From Balaenoptera acutorostrata (taxonomy: Eukaryota; Chordata; Mammalia; Artiodactyla; Balaenopteridae): a stretch of 64,000 bases of DNA. The notes beneath the pieces are model-generated. The model saw nothing but the letters and a program-made list of their open reading frames with translations. It ran no database searches and was not told the DNA's origin. The position numbers and the translations under genes are program-made. The stretch covers positions 2,728,001 to 2,792,000 of the forward strand of contig NW_026646025.1 in NCBI RefSeq assembly GCF_949987535.1, read 5' to 3'. Positions 14,991 to 25,095 of the stretch are shown piece after piece (the first letter of the stretch is position 1; every line of letters begins with the position of its first letter).

Positions 14991-15740
14991 GGCTACATGA
15001 CCCTGGTCATCACAGTTCTCCATGACCTTTGTCATCACAATGCTCTATGTCGCTTTTCATCACAATTCTCAATGACCACTTTAATCACTATGCTCGCTGA
15101 CCATTTTCATCATATTTCTCTGGTGTCATTACAATACCCCATGGCCCCTTTCTTCACAATGCTCCATGATGCCTGTCATCACAATGCTCCATGGCTTTTG
15201 TTATCACAATGCTCCAGGACCAGTTTCATCACAATTCTCCATCCCCTTTGTCATCATGGTGCACAATGAAACCTTTCATTAAAATGCTCCATGACACTAG
15301 TCATCACAATACTCCATGGCCTTTATCGTCACAATGCTCCCATGCACTTTTCATCACGATGTTCCATGAATACGTTCATCACATTGCTCCATGACCATTG
15401 TCATCACAATAGTCCATACCCTTGTCAACACAATGCTGCATAATCCCTGTCATCACAATTCTCCATGACTGCTGTCATCACAATAATCCAAGACAATTTT
15501 CATCACAGTGCTTCATGCCCCCAGTCATCACAGTGCTCCACGATACCTTTCATCACAATTGCTAGATGATCAATGTCATCACAATGCCCCATGACACTTG
15601 TCATCACAATTCGCTATGACCCTTGTCATCACAATACTCGATGAACCGTGTCATCACAGTGTTCCAGGACACATGTCATCACAATGATCCATGTCTACTT
15701 CCATCACAATGCTCCAATACCCCTGTCATCACAATGCTCC
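14991..15740. repeat. B block, left half only
   Basis: Starts like a long-class B block but switches back to trimers after the CCAATACCCCTGTCATCAC monomer near 15713-15730, so the right half is missing. The block at 44641-45180 has the right half only. Confidence 0.72.
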
Positions 15741-17523
15741 ATGGCCCTTGTCAGCACAATGCTCCAGAATTCTTGTCATCACAATGTTCCATGGCCGTGT
15801 CATCACAATTCTCCATGAACCTTGTCATCACAATTATCTAGAATTCTTGTCATCACAATGTTCCATGGGCGTGTCATCACAATGCTCCATGGCCCTTGTC
15901 GTGACAATGCTCCAGAATTCTTCTCATCACAATGTTCCATGACCGTGTCATCACAATGCTCCAAGGCCATTGTCATCACAATGCTCCAGAATTCTTGTCA
16001 TCACAATGTTCCATGACCGTGTCATCACAATGCTCCATCGCCTTTGTCATCAGAATGCTCCACAATTCTTGTCATCACAATGTTCCATGACCGTGTCATC
16101 ACAATGCTCCATGGCCCTTGTCATGACAATGCTCCAGAATTCTTCTCATCACAATGTTCCATGACCGTGTCATCAAAATGCTCCAAGGCCATTGTCATCA
16201 CAATGCTCCAGAATTCTTCTCATCACAATGTTCCATGACCGTGTCATCACAATGCTCCATGGCACTTGTCATCATAATGCTCCAGAATTCTTGTCATCAC
16301 AATGTTCCATGACCGTGTCATCAAAATGCTCCATGGCCCTTGTCATGACAATGCTCCAGAATTCTTCTCATCACAATGTTCCATGATCGTGTCATCACAA
16401 TGCTCCATGGGCTTTGTCATCACAATGCTCCAGAATACTTGTCATCACAATGTTCCATGGCCGTGTCATCACAATGCTCCATGGCCCTTGTCATCATAAT
16501 GCTCCAGAATTCTTCTCATCACAATGTTCCATGACCGTATCTTCACAATGCTCCATGGCCCTTGTCATGACAATGCTCCAGAATTCTTCTCATCACAATG
16601 TTCCATGACCGTGTCATCACAATGCTCCATGGCCTTTGTCATCACAGTGCTCCAGAATACTTGTCATCACAATGTTCCATGGCCGTGTCATCACAATGCT
16701 CCATGGCCATTGTCATCACAATGCTCCAGAATTATTGTCATCACAATATTCCATGACCGTGTCATCACAATGTTCCATGGCCGTGTCATCACAATGCTCC
16801 ATGGCCCTTGTCATCATAGTGCTCCAGAATTCTTCTCATCACAATGTTCCATGACCGTATCATCACAATGCTCCATGGCCCTTTCAGCACAATGCTCGAG
16901 AATTCCTGTCATCACAAAGTTCCATGACCGTGTCATCACAATGCTCCATGGCCCTTGTCATCATAATGCTCCAGATTTCTTGTCATCACAATGTTCCATG
17001 ACCGTATCATCACAATGCGCCATGGCCCTTGTCAGCACAATGCTCCACAATTTTTGTTATCACAATGTTCCATGACCGTGTCATCACAATGTTCCATGGC
17101 CGTGTCATCACAATGCTCCATGGCCCTTGTCATCATAATGCTCCAGAATTCTTGTCATTACTATATACCATGAACGTGTCATCACAATGCTCTATGGCGC
17201 TTGTCATCAGAATGCTCCAGAATTCTTGTCATCACAATGTTCCATGACCGTGTCATCACAATGCTCCATCGCCTTTGTCATCAGAATGCTCCAGAATTCT
17301 TGTCATGACAATGTTCCATGACCGTGTCATCACAATGCTCCATGGCCCTTGTCAGCAAAATGCTCCAGAATTCTTGTCATCACAATGTTCCATGGCCGTG
17401 TCATCACAATTCTCCATGAACCTTGTCATCACAATTCTCCAGAATTCTTGTCATCACAATGTTCCATGGCCGTGTCATCACAATGCTCCATGGCCCTTTT
17501 CATGACAATGCTCCAGAATTCTT
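15741..17523. repeat. A array of 74-bp trimers left of cassette 1
   Basis: Trimer run ending at the left junction of cassette 1. Position 17287-17301 resembles an unoccupied version of the insertion site. Exactly 222 bp (three trimers) further right, at 17509-17523, the same 15 bp abut the poly(T) of cassette 1. Confidence 0.75.
17509..17523. repeat. Target-site duplication, cassette 1, left
   Basis: TGCTCCAGAATTCTT, next to C plus the poly(T). The identical 15 bp lie at 25081-25095. These 15 bp also occur in many satellite trimers, so the repeat alone is weak proof; the tail and the empty site add the support. This copy sits in a different trimer from the left copies of cassettes 2-4. Confidence 0.65.
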
Positions 17524-17564
17524 CTTTTTTTTTTTTTTTTTTTTTCCACACACACACACTGTAT

Positions 17565-17570
17565 TTTATT
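17565..17570 (-). promoter_or_regulatory. Polyadenylation signal AATAAA, cassette 1
   Basis: AATAAA on the minus strand, about 20 nt upstream of the poly(A) tract: the spacing expected for cleavage and polyadenylation of the RNA that was inserted. Equivalents lie at 25893-25898, 49456-49461 and 57699-57704. Confidence 0.8.
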
Positions 17571-18216
17571 TTTACAAGAGATAGATAGACTGACACCAAG
17601 CATTGTACATGGATGACCACAACAAAAGCAACAATGATTGCAATTACCAAACATGAAACACACTTATACTATGTCATAATATTGACATTCAGTCCAGTAA
17701 TCCTCCACTCTAACAGCTCCTTTACTTTGCAGTGAAAATTGATTTGTATATTCTTTTCCTCTGAGTCCTTGTGGGATTTTTTTTTTTTTAATTCAGACAG
17801 AAAGTCACAAAAATTATACTCATCCTCATCAGTTCACTCAGTCCCATGTAATTAATTTCTTTTTTTTCATCTTGATCTTTTGTTAGCACTTTTATGAGTT
17901 CATCAGTTTTTCATTAGAGTTCTGAAAATGCTTATTCATTCAGTTCAGCAGTACAGTCAGTTACCAGAAACCTGTACTTATCAGAGTCTTTTCCATGAAT
18001 TTCTTGAAGATGAAACTCTTTTATAGGAACATATTTGCAAAATCATCAGAGTACACCCAGAACTGTCTGTAAATGACAAAAGACTTAAAAATGACCATGG
18101 TTAAAGATTTGATGAAAGTTCATAATAATGCAGTTGACAAGAAAATTAGTTATTTCTGAGATATACATTTTAAAGTAATAACTAGGATTATTACTTATAA
18201 CATTATACCAGAACAT

Positions 18217-18778
18217 ATAAGATTTTTAGACGTTTCCTGTAATGTCTGAAACATTTATATTAACATATTTCCATACATATTTCCATACAAATACAAATAT
18301 AAGATTTTTAGAAATTTCATGTAATGTCTGAAACATTTATATTAACATATTTCCATACATATTTCCATACAAATACAAATATAAGATTTTTAGAAATTTC
18401 ATGTAATGTCTGAAACATTTATATTAACATATTTCCATACATATTTCCATACAAATACAAATATAAGATTTTTAGAAATTTCATGTAATGTCTGAAACAT
18501 TTATATTAACATATTTCCATACATATTTCCATACAAATACAAATATAAGATATTTAGAAATTTCATGTAATGTCTGAAACATTTATATTAACATATTTCC
18601 ATACATATTTCCATACAAATACAAATATAAGATTTTTAGAAATTTCATGTAATGTCTGAAACATTTATATTAACATATTTCCATACATATTTCCATACAA
18701 ATACAAATATAAGATTTTTAGAAATTTCATGTAATGTCTGAAACATTTATATTAACATATTTATTTCCATACAAATAA
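18217..18778. repeat. 82-bp minisatellite, cassette 1 (7 units)
   Basis: Tandem AT-rich units of exactly 82 bp. The GATTTTTAGA anchor starts at 18221, 18303, 18385, 18467, 18549, 18631 and 18713. The first unit is diverged (GACGTTTCCTG) and the last is truncated with a TTATTTCC variant, so gain and loss has occurred in the middle. One unit has GATATTTAG (18549). Confidence 0.92.
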
Positions 18779-19006
18779 CCCAATGAAAGTTTAGTATTAG
18801 TTTTTTGTTTGTTTTTTTATACTGCAGGTTCTTATTAGGCATCAGTTTTATACACATCAGTGTATACATGTCAATCCCAATCGCCCAATTCAGCACATCA
18901 CCATCCCCACCTCATCGCAGTTTTCCCCCCTTGGTGTCCATATGTCCATTCTCTACATCTGTGTCTCAACTTCTGCCCTGCAAACTGGCTCATCTGTACC
19001 ATTTTT

Positions 19007-22000
19007 CTACGTTCCACATACATGCATTAACATACGATATTTGTTTTTCTCTTTCTGACTTACTTCACTCTGTATGACAGTCTCTAGATCCATCCACTTC
19101 TCAACAAATGACTCAATTTCGTTCCTTTTTATGGCTGAATAATATTCCATCGTATATATGTACCACAACTTCTTTATCCATTCGTCTGTTGATGGGCATT
19201 TAGGTTGCTTCCATGACCTGGCTATTGTAAATAGTGCTGCAATGAACATTCGGGTGCACGTGTCTTTTTGAATTACGGTTTTCTCTGGGTATATGCCCAG
19301 TAGTGGGATTGCTGGGTCATATGGTAATTCTATTTTTAGTTTTTTAAGGAACCTCCATATTGTTCTCCATAGTGGCTGTATCAATTTACATTCCCACCAA
19401 CAGTGCAAGAGGGTTCCCTTTTCTCCACACCCTCTCCAGCATTTGTTGTTTGTAGATTTTCTGATGATGCCCATTCTAACAGGAGTGAGGTGATACCTCA
19501 TTGTAGTTTTGATTTGCATTTCTCTAATAATTAGAGATGTTGAGCATCTTTTCATGTGCTTCGTGGCCGTCTGTATGTCTTCTTTGGAGAAATGTCTATT
19601 TAGGTCTTCTGCCCATTTTTGGATTGGGGTGTTTGTTTCTTTGATATTGAGCTGAATGAGCTGTTTATATATTTTGGAGATTAATCCTTTGTCCGTTGAT
19701 TCATTTGCAAATATTTTCTCCCATTCTGAGGGTTGTCTTTTCGTCTTGTTTATGGTTTCCTTTGCTGTGCAAAAGCTTTGAAGTTTCATTAGGTCCCACT
19801 TGTTTATTTTTGTTTTTATTTCCATTACTCTAGGAGGTGGATCGAAAAAGATCTTGCTGTGATTTATGTCAAAGAGTGTTCTTCCTATGTTTTCCTCTAA
19901 GAGTTTTATAGTGTCCAGTCTTATATTTAGGTCTCTAATCCATTTTGAGTTTATTTTTGTGTATGGTGTTAGGGAGTATTCTAATTTCATTCTTTTACAT
20001 GTGGCTGTCCAGTTTTCCCAGCACCACTTATTGAAGAGACTGTCTTTTCTCCATTGTATATCTTTGCCTCCTTTGTCATAGATTAGTTGACCATAGGTGC
20101 GTGGGTTAATCTCTGGGCTTTCTATCTTGTTCCATTGATCTATGTTTCTGTTTTTGTGCCAGTACCATATTGTCTTGATTACTGTAGCTTTGTAGTATAG
20201 TCTGAAGTCAGGGAGTCTGATTCCTCCAGCTCCATTTTTTTGCCTCAAGACTGCTTTGGCTATTCGGGGTCTTTTGTGTCTCCATACAAATTTTAAGATG
20301 ATTTGTTCTAGCTCCGTAAAAAATGCCATTGGTAATTTGATAGGGATTGCATTGAATCTGTAGATTGCTTTGGGTAGTATACTCATTTTCACAATGTTGA
20401 TTCTTCCAATCCAAGAACATGGTATATCTCTCCATCTGTTGGTATCATCTTTAATTTCTTTCATCAGTGTCTTATAGTTTTCTGCATACAGGTCTTTTGT
20501 CTCCCTAGGTAGGTTTATTCCTAGGTATTTTATTCTTTTTGTTGCAATGGTAAATGGGAGTGTTTCCATAATTTCTCTTTCAGATTTTTCATCATTAGTG
20601 TATAGGAATGCAAGAGATTTCTGTGCATTAATTTTGTAACCTGCAACTTTACCATATTCATTAATTAGCTCTAGCAGTTTTCTGGTGGCAGTTTTAGGAT
20701 TCACTATGTATAGTATCATGTCATCCGCAAACAGTGACAGTTTTACTTCTTCTTTTCCAATTTGTATTCCTTTTATTTCTTTTTCTTCTCTGATTGCCGT
20801 GGCTAGGACTTCCAGAACTATGTTGAATAATAGTGGTGAGAGTGGACATCCTTGTCTCGTTCCTGATCTTAGAGGAAATGCTTTCAGTTTTTCACCATTG
20901 AGAATGATGTTTGCTGTGGGTTTGTCATATATGGCCTTTATTATGTTGAGGTAGGTTCCCTCTATGCCCACTTTCTGGAGAGTTTTTATCATAAATGGGT
21001 GTTGAATTTTGTCAAAAGCTTTTTCTGCATCTATTGAGATGATCATATGGTTTTTATTCTTCAATTTGTTAATATGGTGTATCACATTGATTGATTTGCG
21101 TATATTGAAGAATCCTTGCATCCCTGGGATAAATCCCACTTGATCGTGGTGTATGATCCTTTTAATGTGTTGTTGGATTCTGTTTGCTAGTATTTTGTTG
21201 AGGATTTTTGCATCTATATTCATCAGTGATATTGGTCTGTAATTTTCTTTTTTTGTAGTGTCTTTGTCTGGTTTTGGTATCAGGGTGATGGTGGCCTCAT
21301 AGAATGAGTTTGGGAGAGTTCCTTCCTCTGCAATTTTTTGGAAGAGTTTGAGAAGGATGGGTGTTAGCTCTTCTCTAAATGTTTGATAGAATTCACCTGT
21401 GAAGCCATCTGGTCCTGGACTTTTGTTTGTTGGAAGATTTTTAATCACAGTTTCAATTTCATTACTTGTGATTGGTCTGTTGATATTTTCTGTTTCTTCC
21501 TGATTCAGTCTTGGAAGGTTATACCTTTCTAAGAATTTGTCCATTTCTTCCAGGTTGTCCATTTTATTGGCATAAAGTTGCTTGTAGTAGTCTCTTAGGA
21601 TGTTTTGTATTTCTGCGGTGTCTGTTGCAACTTCTCCTTTTTCATTTCTGATTTTATTGATTTGAGTCCTCTCCCTCTTTTTCTTGATGAGTCTGGCTAA
21701 TGGCTTATCAATTTTGTTTATCTTCTCAAAGAACCAACTTTTAGTTTTATTGATCTTTGCTATTGTTTTCTTTGTTTCTATTTCATTTATTTCTGCTCTG
21801 ATCTTTATGATTTCTTTCCTTCTGCTAACTTTGGGTTTTGTTTGTTCTTCTTTCTCTAGTTTCTTTAGGTGTAAAGTTAGATTGTTTACTTGAGATTTTT
21901 CTTGTTTCTTTAGGTAGGCTTGTATAGCTATAAACTTCCCTCTTAGAACCGCTTTTGCTGCATCCCATAGGTTTTGGGTCGTCGTGTTTTCATTGTCATT

Positions 22001-22827
22001 TGTCTCTAGGTATTTTTTTATTTCCTGTTTGATTTCTTCAGTGATCTCTTGGTTATTTAGTAATGTATTGTTTAGCCTCCATGTGTTTGTCTTTTTTACG
22101 TTTTTTTCCCTGTAATTCATTTCTAATCTCATAGCGTTCTGGTCAGAAAAGATGCTTGATATGATTTCAATTTTCTTAAATTTACTGAGGCTTGATTTGT
22201 GACCCAAGATGTGATCTATCCTGGAGAATGTTCCGTGTGCACTTGAGAAGAACGTGTAATCTGCCGTTTTTGGATGGAATGTCCTATATATATATCAATT
22301 AAATCTATCTGGTCTATTGTGTCATTTAAAGCTTCTGTTTCCTTATTTATTTTCATTTTGGATGATCTGTCCATTGGTGTAAGTGAGGTGTTAAAGTCCC
22401 CCACTATTATTGTGTTACTGTCGATTTCCTCTTTTATAGCTGTTAGCAGTTGCCTTATGTATTGAGGTGCTCCTATGTTGGGTGCATATATATTTATAAT
22501 TGTTATATCTTCTTCTTGGATTGATCCCTGGATCATTATGTAGTGTCCTTCCTTGTCTCTTGTAACATTCTTTATTTTAAAGTCTATTTTATCTGATATG
22601 AGTATAGCTACTCCAGCTTTCTTTTGATTTCCATTTGCATGGAATATCTTTTTCCATCCCCTCACTTTCAGTCTGTATGTGTCCCTAGGTCTGAAGTGGG
22701 TCTCTTGTAGACAGCATATATATGGGTCTTGTTTTTGTATCCATTCAGCCAGTCTATGTCTTTTGGTTGGGGCATTTAATCCATTCACGTTTAAGGTAAT
22801 TATCGATATGTATGTTCCTATGACCAT
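19007..22827 (-). pseudogene. ORF2: L1 ORF2 (endonuclease-reverse transcriptase), frameshifted, copy 1
   Basis: ORF2p nicks target DNA and reverse-transcribes L1 RNA. The N-terminal frame (22827-22216, 203 aa) is an APE-type endonuclease: TLNVNG with Asn13, QETH with Glu42, YAP at 114-116, and GDFN with Asp144/Asn146. At residue 180 the frame shifts within a TA run (22285-22295) that is one dinucleotide longer than a frame-keeping length. The old frame ends 23 residues later, before the domain's last catalytic Asp-His. The other frame carries the rest, open for more than 1,066 codons to 19007. It has SPGPDG, the RT core FADD (F at 20731-20729), and a C-terminal CX3CX7HX4C knuckle starting at the Cys codon 19441-19439. 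The two parts add up to about 1,270 codons, the normal length. The TTG at 22207 is Leu within the RT frame, not a start. Ala instead of Thr at codon 21628-21626 is private to this copy. Confidence 0.93.
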
Positions 22828-22885
22828 TTTCTTAATTGTTTGGGGTTTGTTTTTGTAGGTCCTTTTCTTCTCTTGTGTTTCCCAC

Positions 22886-23791
22886 TTAGAGAAGTTCCTT
22901 TAGCATTTGTTGTAGAGCTGGTTTGGTGGTGCTGAATTCTCTTAGCTTTTGCTTGTCTGTAAAGCTTTTGATTTCTCCATCAAATCTAAATGAGATCCTT
23001 GCTGGGTAGAGTAATCTTGGTTGTAGGTTCTTCCCTTTCATCACTTTAAGTATTTCATGCCACTCCCTTCTGGCTTGCAGAGTTTCTGCTGAGAAATCAG
23101 CTGTTAACCTTATGGGGGTTCCCTTGTATGTTATTTGTCGTTTTTCCCTTGCTGCTTTCAATAATTTTTCTTTGTCTTTAATTTTTGCCACTTTGATTAC
23201 TATGTGTCTCGGCGTGTTTCTCCTTGGGTTTATTCTGTATGGGACTCTCTGCGCTTCCTGGACTTGGGTGGCTATTTCCTTTCCCATGTTAGGGAAGTTT
23301 TCGATTATAATCTCTTCAAATATTTTCTCTGGTCCTTTCTCTCTCTCTTCTCCTTCTGGGACCCCTATAATGTGAATGTTGTTGCGTTTAATGTTGTCCC
23401 AGAGGTCTCTTAGGCTGTCTTCATTTCTTTTTATTCTTTTTTCTTTAGTCTGTTCCGCAGCAGTGAATTCCACCATTCTGTCTTCCAGGTCACTTATCCG
23501 TTCTTCTGCCTCAGTTATTCTGCTATTGATTCCTTCTAGTGTAGTTTTCATTTCAGTTATTGTATTGGTCATCTCTGTTTGTTTGTTCTTTAATTCTTCT
23601 AGGTCTTTGTTAATCATTTCTTGCATCTTCTCAATTTTTGCCTCCATTCTTATTCCGAGGTCCTGGATCATCTTCACTATCATTATTCTGAATTCTTTTT
23701 CTGGAAGGTTGCCTATCTCCACTTCATTTGGTTGTTTTTCTGGGGTTTTTTCTTGTTCCTTCATCTGGTACATAGCCCTCTGCCTTTTCAT
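22886..23791 (-). CDS. ORF1: L1 ORF1 protein (RNA-binding chaperone), copy 1
   Basis: Open frame of 301 aa starting MKRQRAMYQM. In the family, ORF1p forms coiled-coil trimers, coats L1 RNA in the cytoplasm and acts as a nucleic-acid chaperone for retrotransposition. Residues about 45-125 have heptad-like Leu/Ile/Met spacing (coiled coil). About 128-225 fit the RRM, with the strand NIHIIGVPEG at 138-147 and RHIVIKVAKI at 195-204. About 226-295 fit the C-terminal domain, with conserved ARREWHEI at 240-247 and YPARISF at 262-268. It is shorter than human ORF1p (338 aa), mainly at the N terminus. The ATG lies 970 bp inside the element and 58 nt separate the stop from ORF2. Residue 140 is His (codon CAC, 23374-23372), where copies 2 and 4 have Arg (CGC); a CpG transition would explain it. 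Whether it is expressed is unknown. Confidence 0.93.
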   Translation of the reverse strand: MKRQRAMYQMKEQEKTPEKQPNEVEIGNLPEKEFRIMIVKMIQDLGIRMEAKIEKMQEMINKDLEELKNKQTEMTNTITEMKTTLEGINSRITEAEERISDLEDRMVEFTAAEQTKEKRIKRNEDSLRDLWDNIKRNNIHIIGVPEGEEREKGPEKIFEEIIIENFPNMGKEIATQVQEAQRVPYRINPRRNTPRHIVIKVAKIKDKEKLLKAAREKRQITYKGTPIRLTADFSAETLQARREWHEILKVMKGKNLQPRLLYPARISFRFDGEIKSFTDKQKLREFSTTKPALQQMLKELL

Positions 23792-24762
23792 CTTCTCTGT
23801 CTTTCTGTAACTGTGGTTTTTGGTCCACAGGCTGCAGGATTGTAGTTTTTCTTGCTTCTGTTGTCTGCCCTCTGGTGGTTGAGGCTATCTAAGAGGCTTG
23901 ATGGGAGGCTCTGGTGGTGGGTAGAGCTGACTGTTGCTGTGGCGGTCAGAGCTCAGTAAAACCTTAATCCACTTGACTGTTGATGGGTGGGGCTGGGTTC
24001 CTTCCCTGTTGCTGTGGCGATCAGAGCCCAGTAAAACCTTAATCCACTTGACTGTTGATGGGTGGGGCTGGGTTCCCTCCCTGTTGGTTGTTTTGCCTGA
24101 GGCAACCCAACACTGGAGCCTACCCGTGCTCTTTGGTGGGGTTAATGGCAGACTCTGGGAGGGCTCACGCCAAGGAGAACTTCCCAGGACCTCTGCTGCC
24201 AGTGTCCTTATCCCCACGGTGAAACAGAGCCACCACTCGCCTCTGCAGGAGACCCCCCAACACCAGCAGGTACGTCTGGTTCAGTCTCCCCCAGGGTCAC
24301 TGCTCCTTCCCCTGGGTCCCGATGCACACATTACTTTGTGTGTGCCCTCCAAGAGTGGGGTCTCTGTTTCCCCCAGTCCTGTCACAGTCCTGCAATCAAT
24401 TCCCACTAGACTTCAAAGTCTGATTCTCTAGGAATTCCTCCTCCCTTTGCCGGACCCCCAGGTTGGGAAGCCTGAGGTGGGGCTCAGAACCTTCACTCCA
24501 GTGGGTGGACTTCTGTGGTATAAGTGTTCGCCAGTCTGTGAGTCACCCACCCAGCAGTTATGGGATTTGATTTTACTCTGATTGCGCCCCTCCTACCGTC
24601 TCACTGTGGCTTCTCCTCTGTCCTTGGACGTGGGGTGTCCTCCTTGGTGAAGTCCAGGGTCTTCCTGTCAATGATTGTCCAGCAGCCAGTTGTGATTCTG
24701 GTGCTCTCGCAAGAGGGAGTGAGAGCACGTCCTTCTACTCCGCCATCTTGGTTAATCTCCTG
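23792..24762 (-). promoter_or_regulatory. L1 5' UTR / internal promoter, copy 1
   Basis: About 970 bp of GC-rich sequence upstream of ORF1. The AAGATGGC motif near the 5' end matches the YY1 site that in primate L1 sets the transcription start (family knowledge; function here is inferred). It holds two tandem 75-bp copies at 23933-24007 and 24008-24082 that differ at a few bases. It has no in-frame ATG ORF of note in either direction. Confidence 0.8.
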
Positions 24763-25080
24763 AAATTTCTTGCCTCAAAAAAGCTCCAAAACTTCTTGTC
24801 TCCTCACTCTACGTTTCAGACTCTCCATCCTCTGCCGGTTTGTGCTTCCTCAGGGCTCTTTTATTAGCTCTCTCCTGTTCCTGCTCTTAGCTTTCCTGCT
24901 GAGCCCTGAGCTCGCTGCCTCTTCCGCTTCAGGAGGTGCTGAGTCCGTCCATCGCGGAGCCTCCGCGGCTTGTGTCTTAGCTTTCGTCTTAGCTTTCAGG
25001 CTTTTTTGAACATTTTTTTTCCAGACCGGGTCCAGAAACTGGCTGGAGTTGAACTGGGTCTGACTTAAAAACCAGACCGG
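24763..25080 (-). other. GC-rich 5' segment of cassette 1, origin unknown
   Basis: 318 bp upstream of the L1 in the sense direction, forming the 5' end of the insert. It is rich in CpG (for example CCGCGGAGGCTCCGCGATGG) and has two nearly identical 10-11-bp motifs (CCGGTCTGG and CCCGGTCTGG) about 50 bp apart at its outer end. Minus-strand ATGs open only very short frames (5, 7 and 17 codons). It could be the 5' part of a processed transcript, a transduced promoter-proximal sequence, or an LTR-like fragment. I do not recognise it. Confidence 0.6.
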
Positions 25081-25095
25081 TGCTCCAGAATTCTT
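25081..25095. repeat. Target-site duplication, cassette 1, right
   Basis: Right partner, directly after ACCAGACCGG and followed by GTCATCAAAATGTTCC, the diagnostic right flank shared by all complete cassettes. Confidence 0.75.

Larger units (their letters stand above)
1..17523. repeat. Satellite array, left block (25-bp monomer, 74-bp trimer)
   Basis: The whole stretch is made of monomers of about 25 bp beginning with the core CATCACAATGYTCCA. The commonest higher-order unit is a 74-bp trimer (25+25+24 bp) whose three tails are TGGCCCTTGT, GAATTCTTGT and TGACCGTGT. It carries one EcoRI site (GAATTC) and usually one NcoI site (CCATGG). From the consensus I count A18 C23 G11 T22 per trimer, 46% GC with strong C-over-G strand skew. 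Runs of trimers alternate with B blocks of diverged monomers. I see no gene. Open frames of 60-180 codons recur at multiples of 74 bp and are artefacts of periodicity. The family is not one I can name. The array continues past the left window edge. Confidence 0.95.
17524..18800 (-). other. AT-rich 3' segment of cassette 1 (3' UTR-like, polyadenylated)
   Basis: Sequence between the L1 tail and the terminal poly(A), read on the minus strand. It looks like the 3' end of an RNA polymerase II transcript: AT-rich, with no ORF of note, ending AATAAAATACAGTG and a short CA/GT run before the tail. It contains the 82-bp minisatellite, an internal A(13) run near 17777-17789 (A(9) in the other cassettes), and about 560 bp of unique sequence. 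I cannot identify a parent gene. Private bases here include C at 17717 and A at 17979, which set cassette 1 apart. Confidence 0.65.
18801..24762 (-). mobile_element. Full-length L1 (LINE-1), copy 1
   Basis: Non-LTR retrotransposon of about 5.96 kb on the minus strand. The order is: 5' UTR with a YY1-type AAGATGGC motif about 12 nt from the start (24749-24742 minus), ORF1 (23791-22886), a 58-nt gap, ORF2 (22827-19007, frameshifted), a 3' UTR of about 190 bp, and an A-rich tail of A, C and A runs (18818-18801). The 5' end is placed at GGAGATTAACC by distance from the YY1 motif and is uncertain by about 10 bp. I found no target-site duplication directly around the L1, which is unexpected for an otherwise complete element. 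Confidence 0.93.
17524..25080 (-). mobile_element. Composite retro-insert, cassette 1 (7,557 bp)
   Basis: Read on the minus strand: GC-rich 5' segment (25080-24763), full-length L1 (24762-18801), AT-rich 3' segment with an 82-bp minisatellite (18800-17546), then a poly(A) tail seen as T(21) at 17525-17545. AATAAA at 17570-17565 precedes the tail by about 20 nt. TGCTCCAGAATTCTT flanks it at 17509-17523 and 25081-25095. These are the marks of target-primed reverse transcription of a polyadenylated RNA. Cassette 1 is the divergent member, with an uninterrupted poly(T), seven minisatellite units and several private substitutions. Its left junction follows a CATGACAATG-type trimer and keeps one extra satellite C (17524) before the T run. 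Confidence 0.88.

Noticed and set aside
1..17523. CRISPR-like pattern of short regular repeats
   Set aside because: The repeats are contiguous with no unique spacers, and the neighbours are mammalian L1s. This is eukaryotic satellite.
1..17523. CENP-B box in the satellite
   Set aside because: I looked for the TTCG...CGGG pattern in the trimer and found none, so there is no sequence support here for a CENP-B-binding centromeric repeat.
23885..24217. Minus-strand frame of 110 codons in the L1 5' UTR
   Set aside because: It opens at GTG with no ATG and again spans the 75-bp repeat.
23934..24431. Plus-strand frame of 165 codons antisense to the L1 5' UTR, reminiscent of primate ORF0
   Set aside because: It has no ATG (the frame opens at TTG just after an in-frame TGA). 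The 75-bp repeat, a multiple of three, keeps it open by chance.
18801..24762. Target-site duplication immediately around the L1
   Set aside because: The best pair, AAGAAATTTCA upstream and CTAAACTTTCA downstream, matches at only 8 of 11 positions. That is too weak for copies this similar, so no L1-level TSD is claimed.
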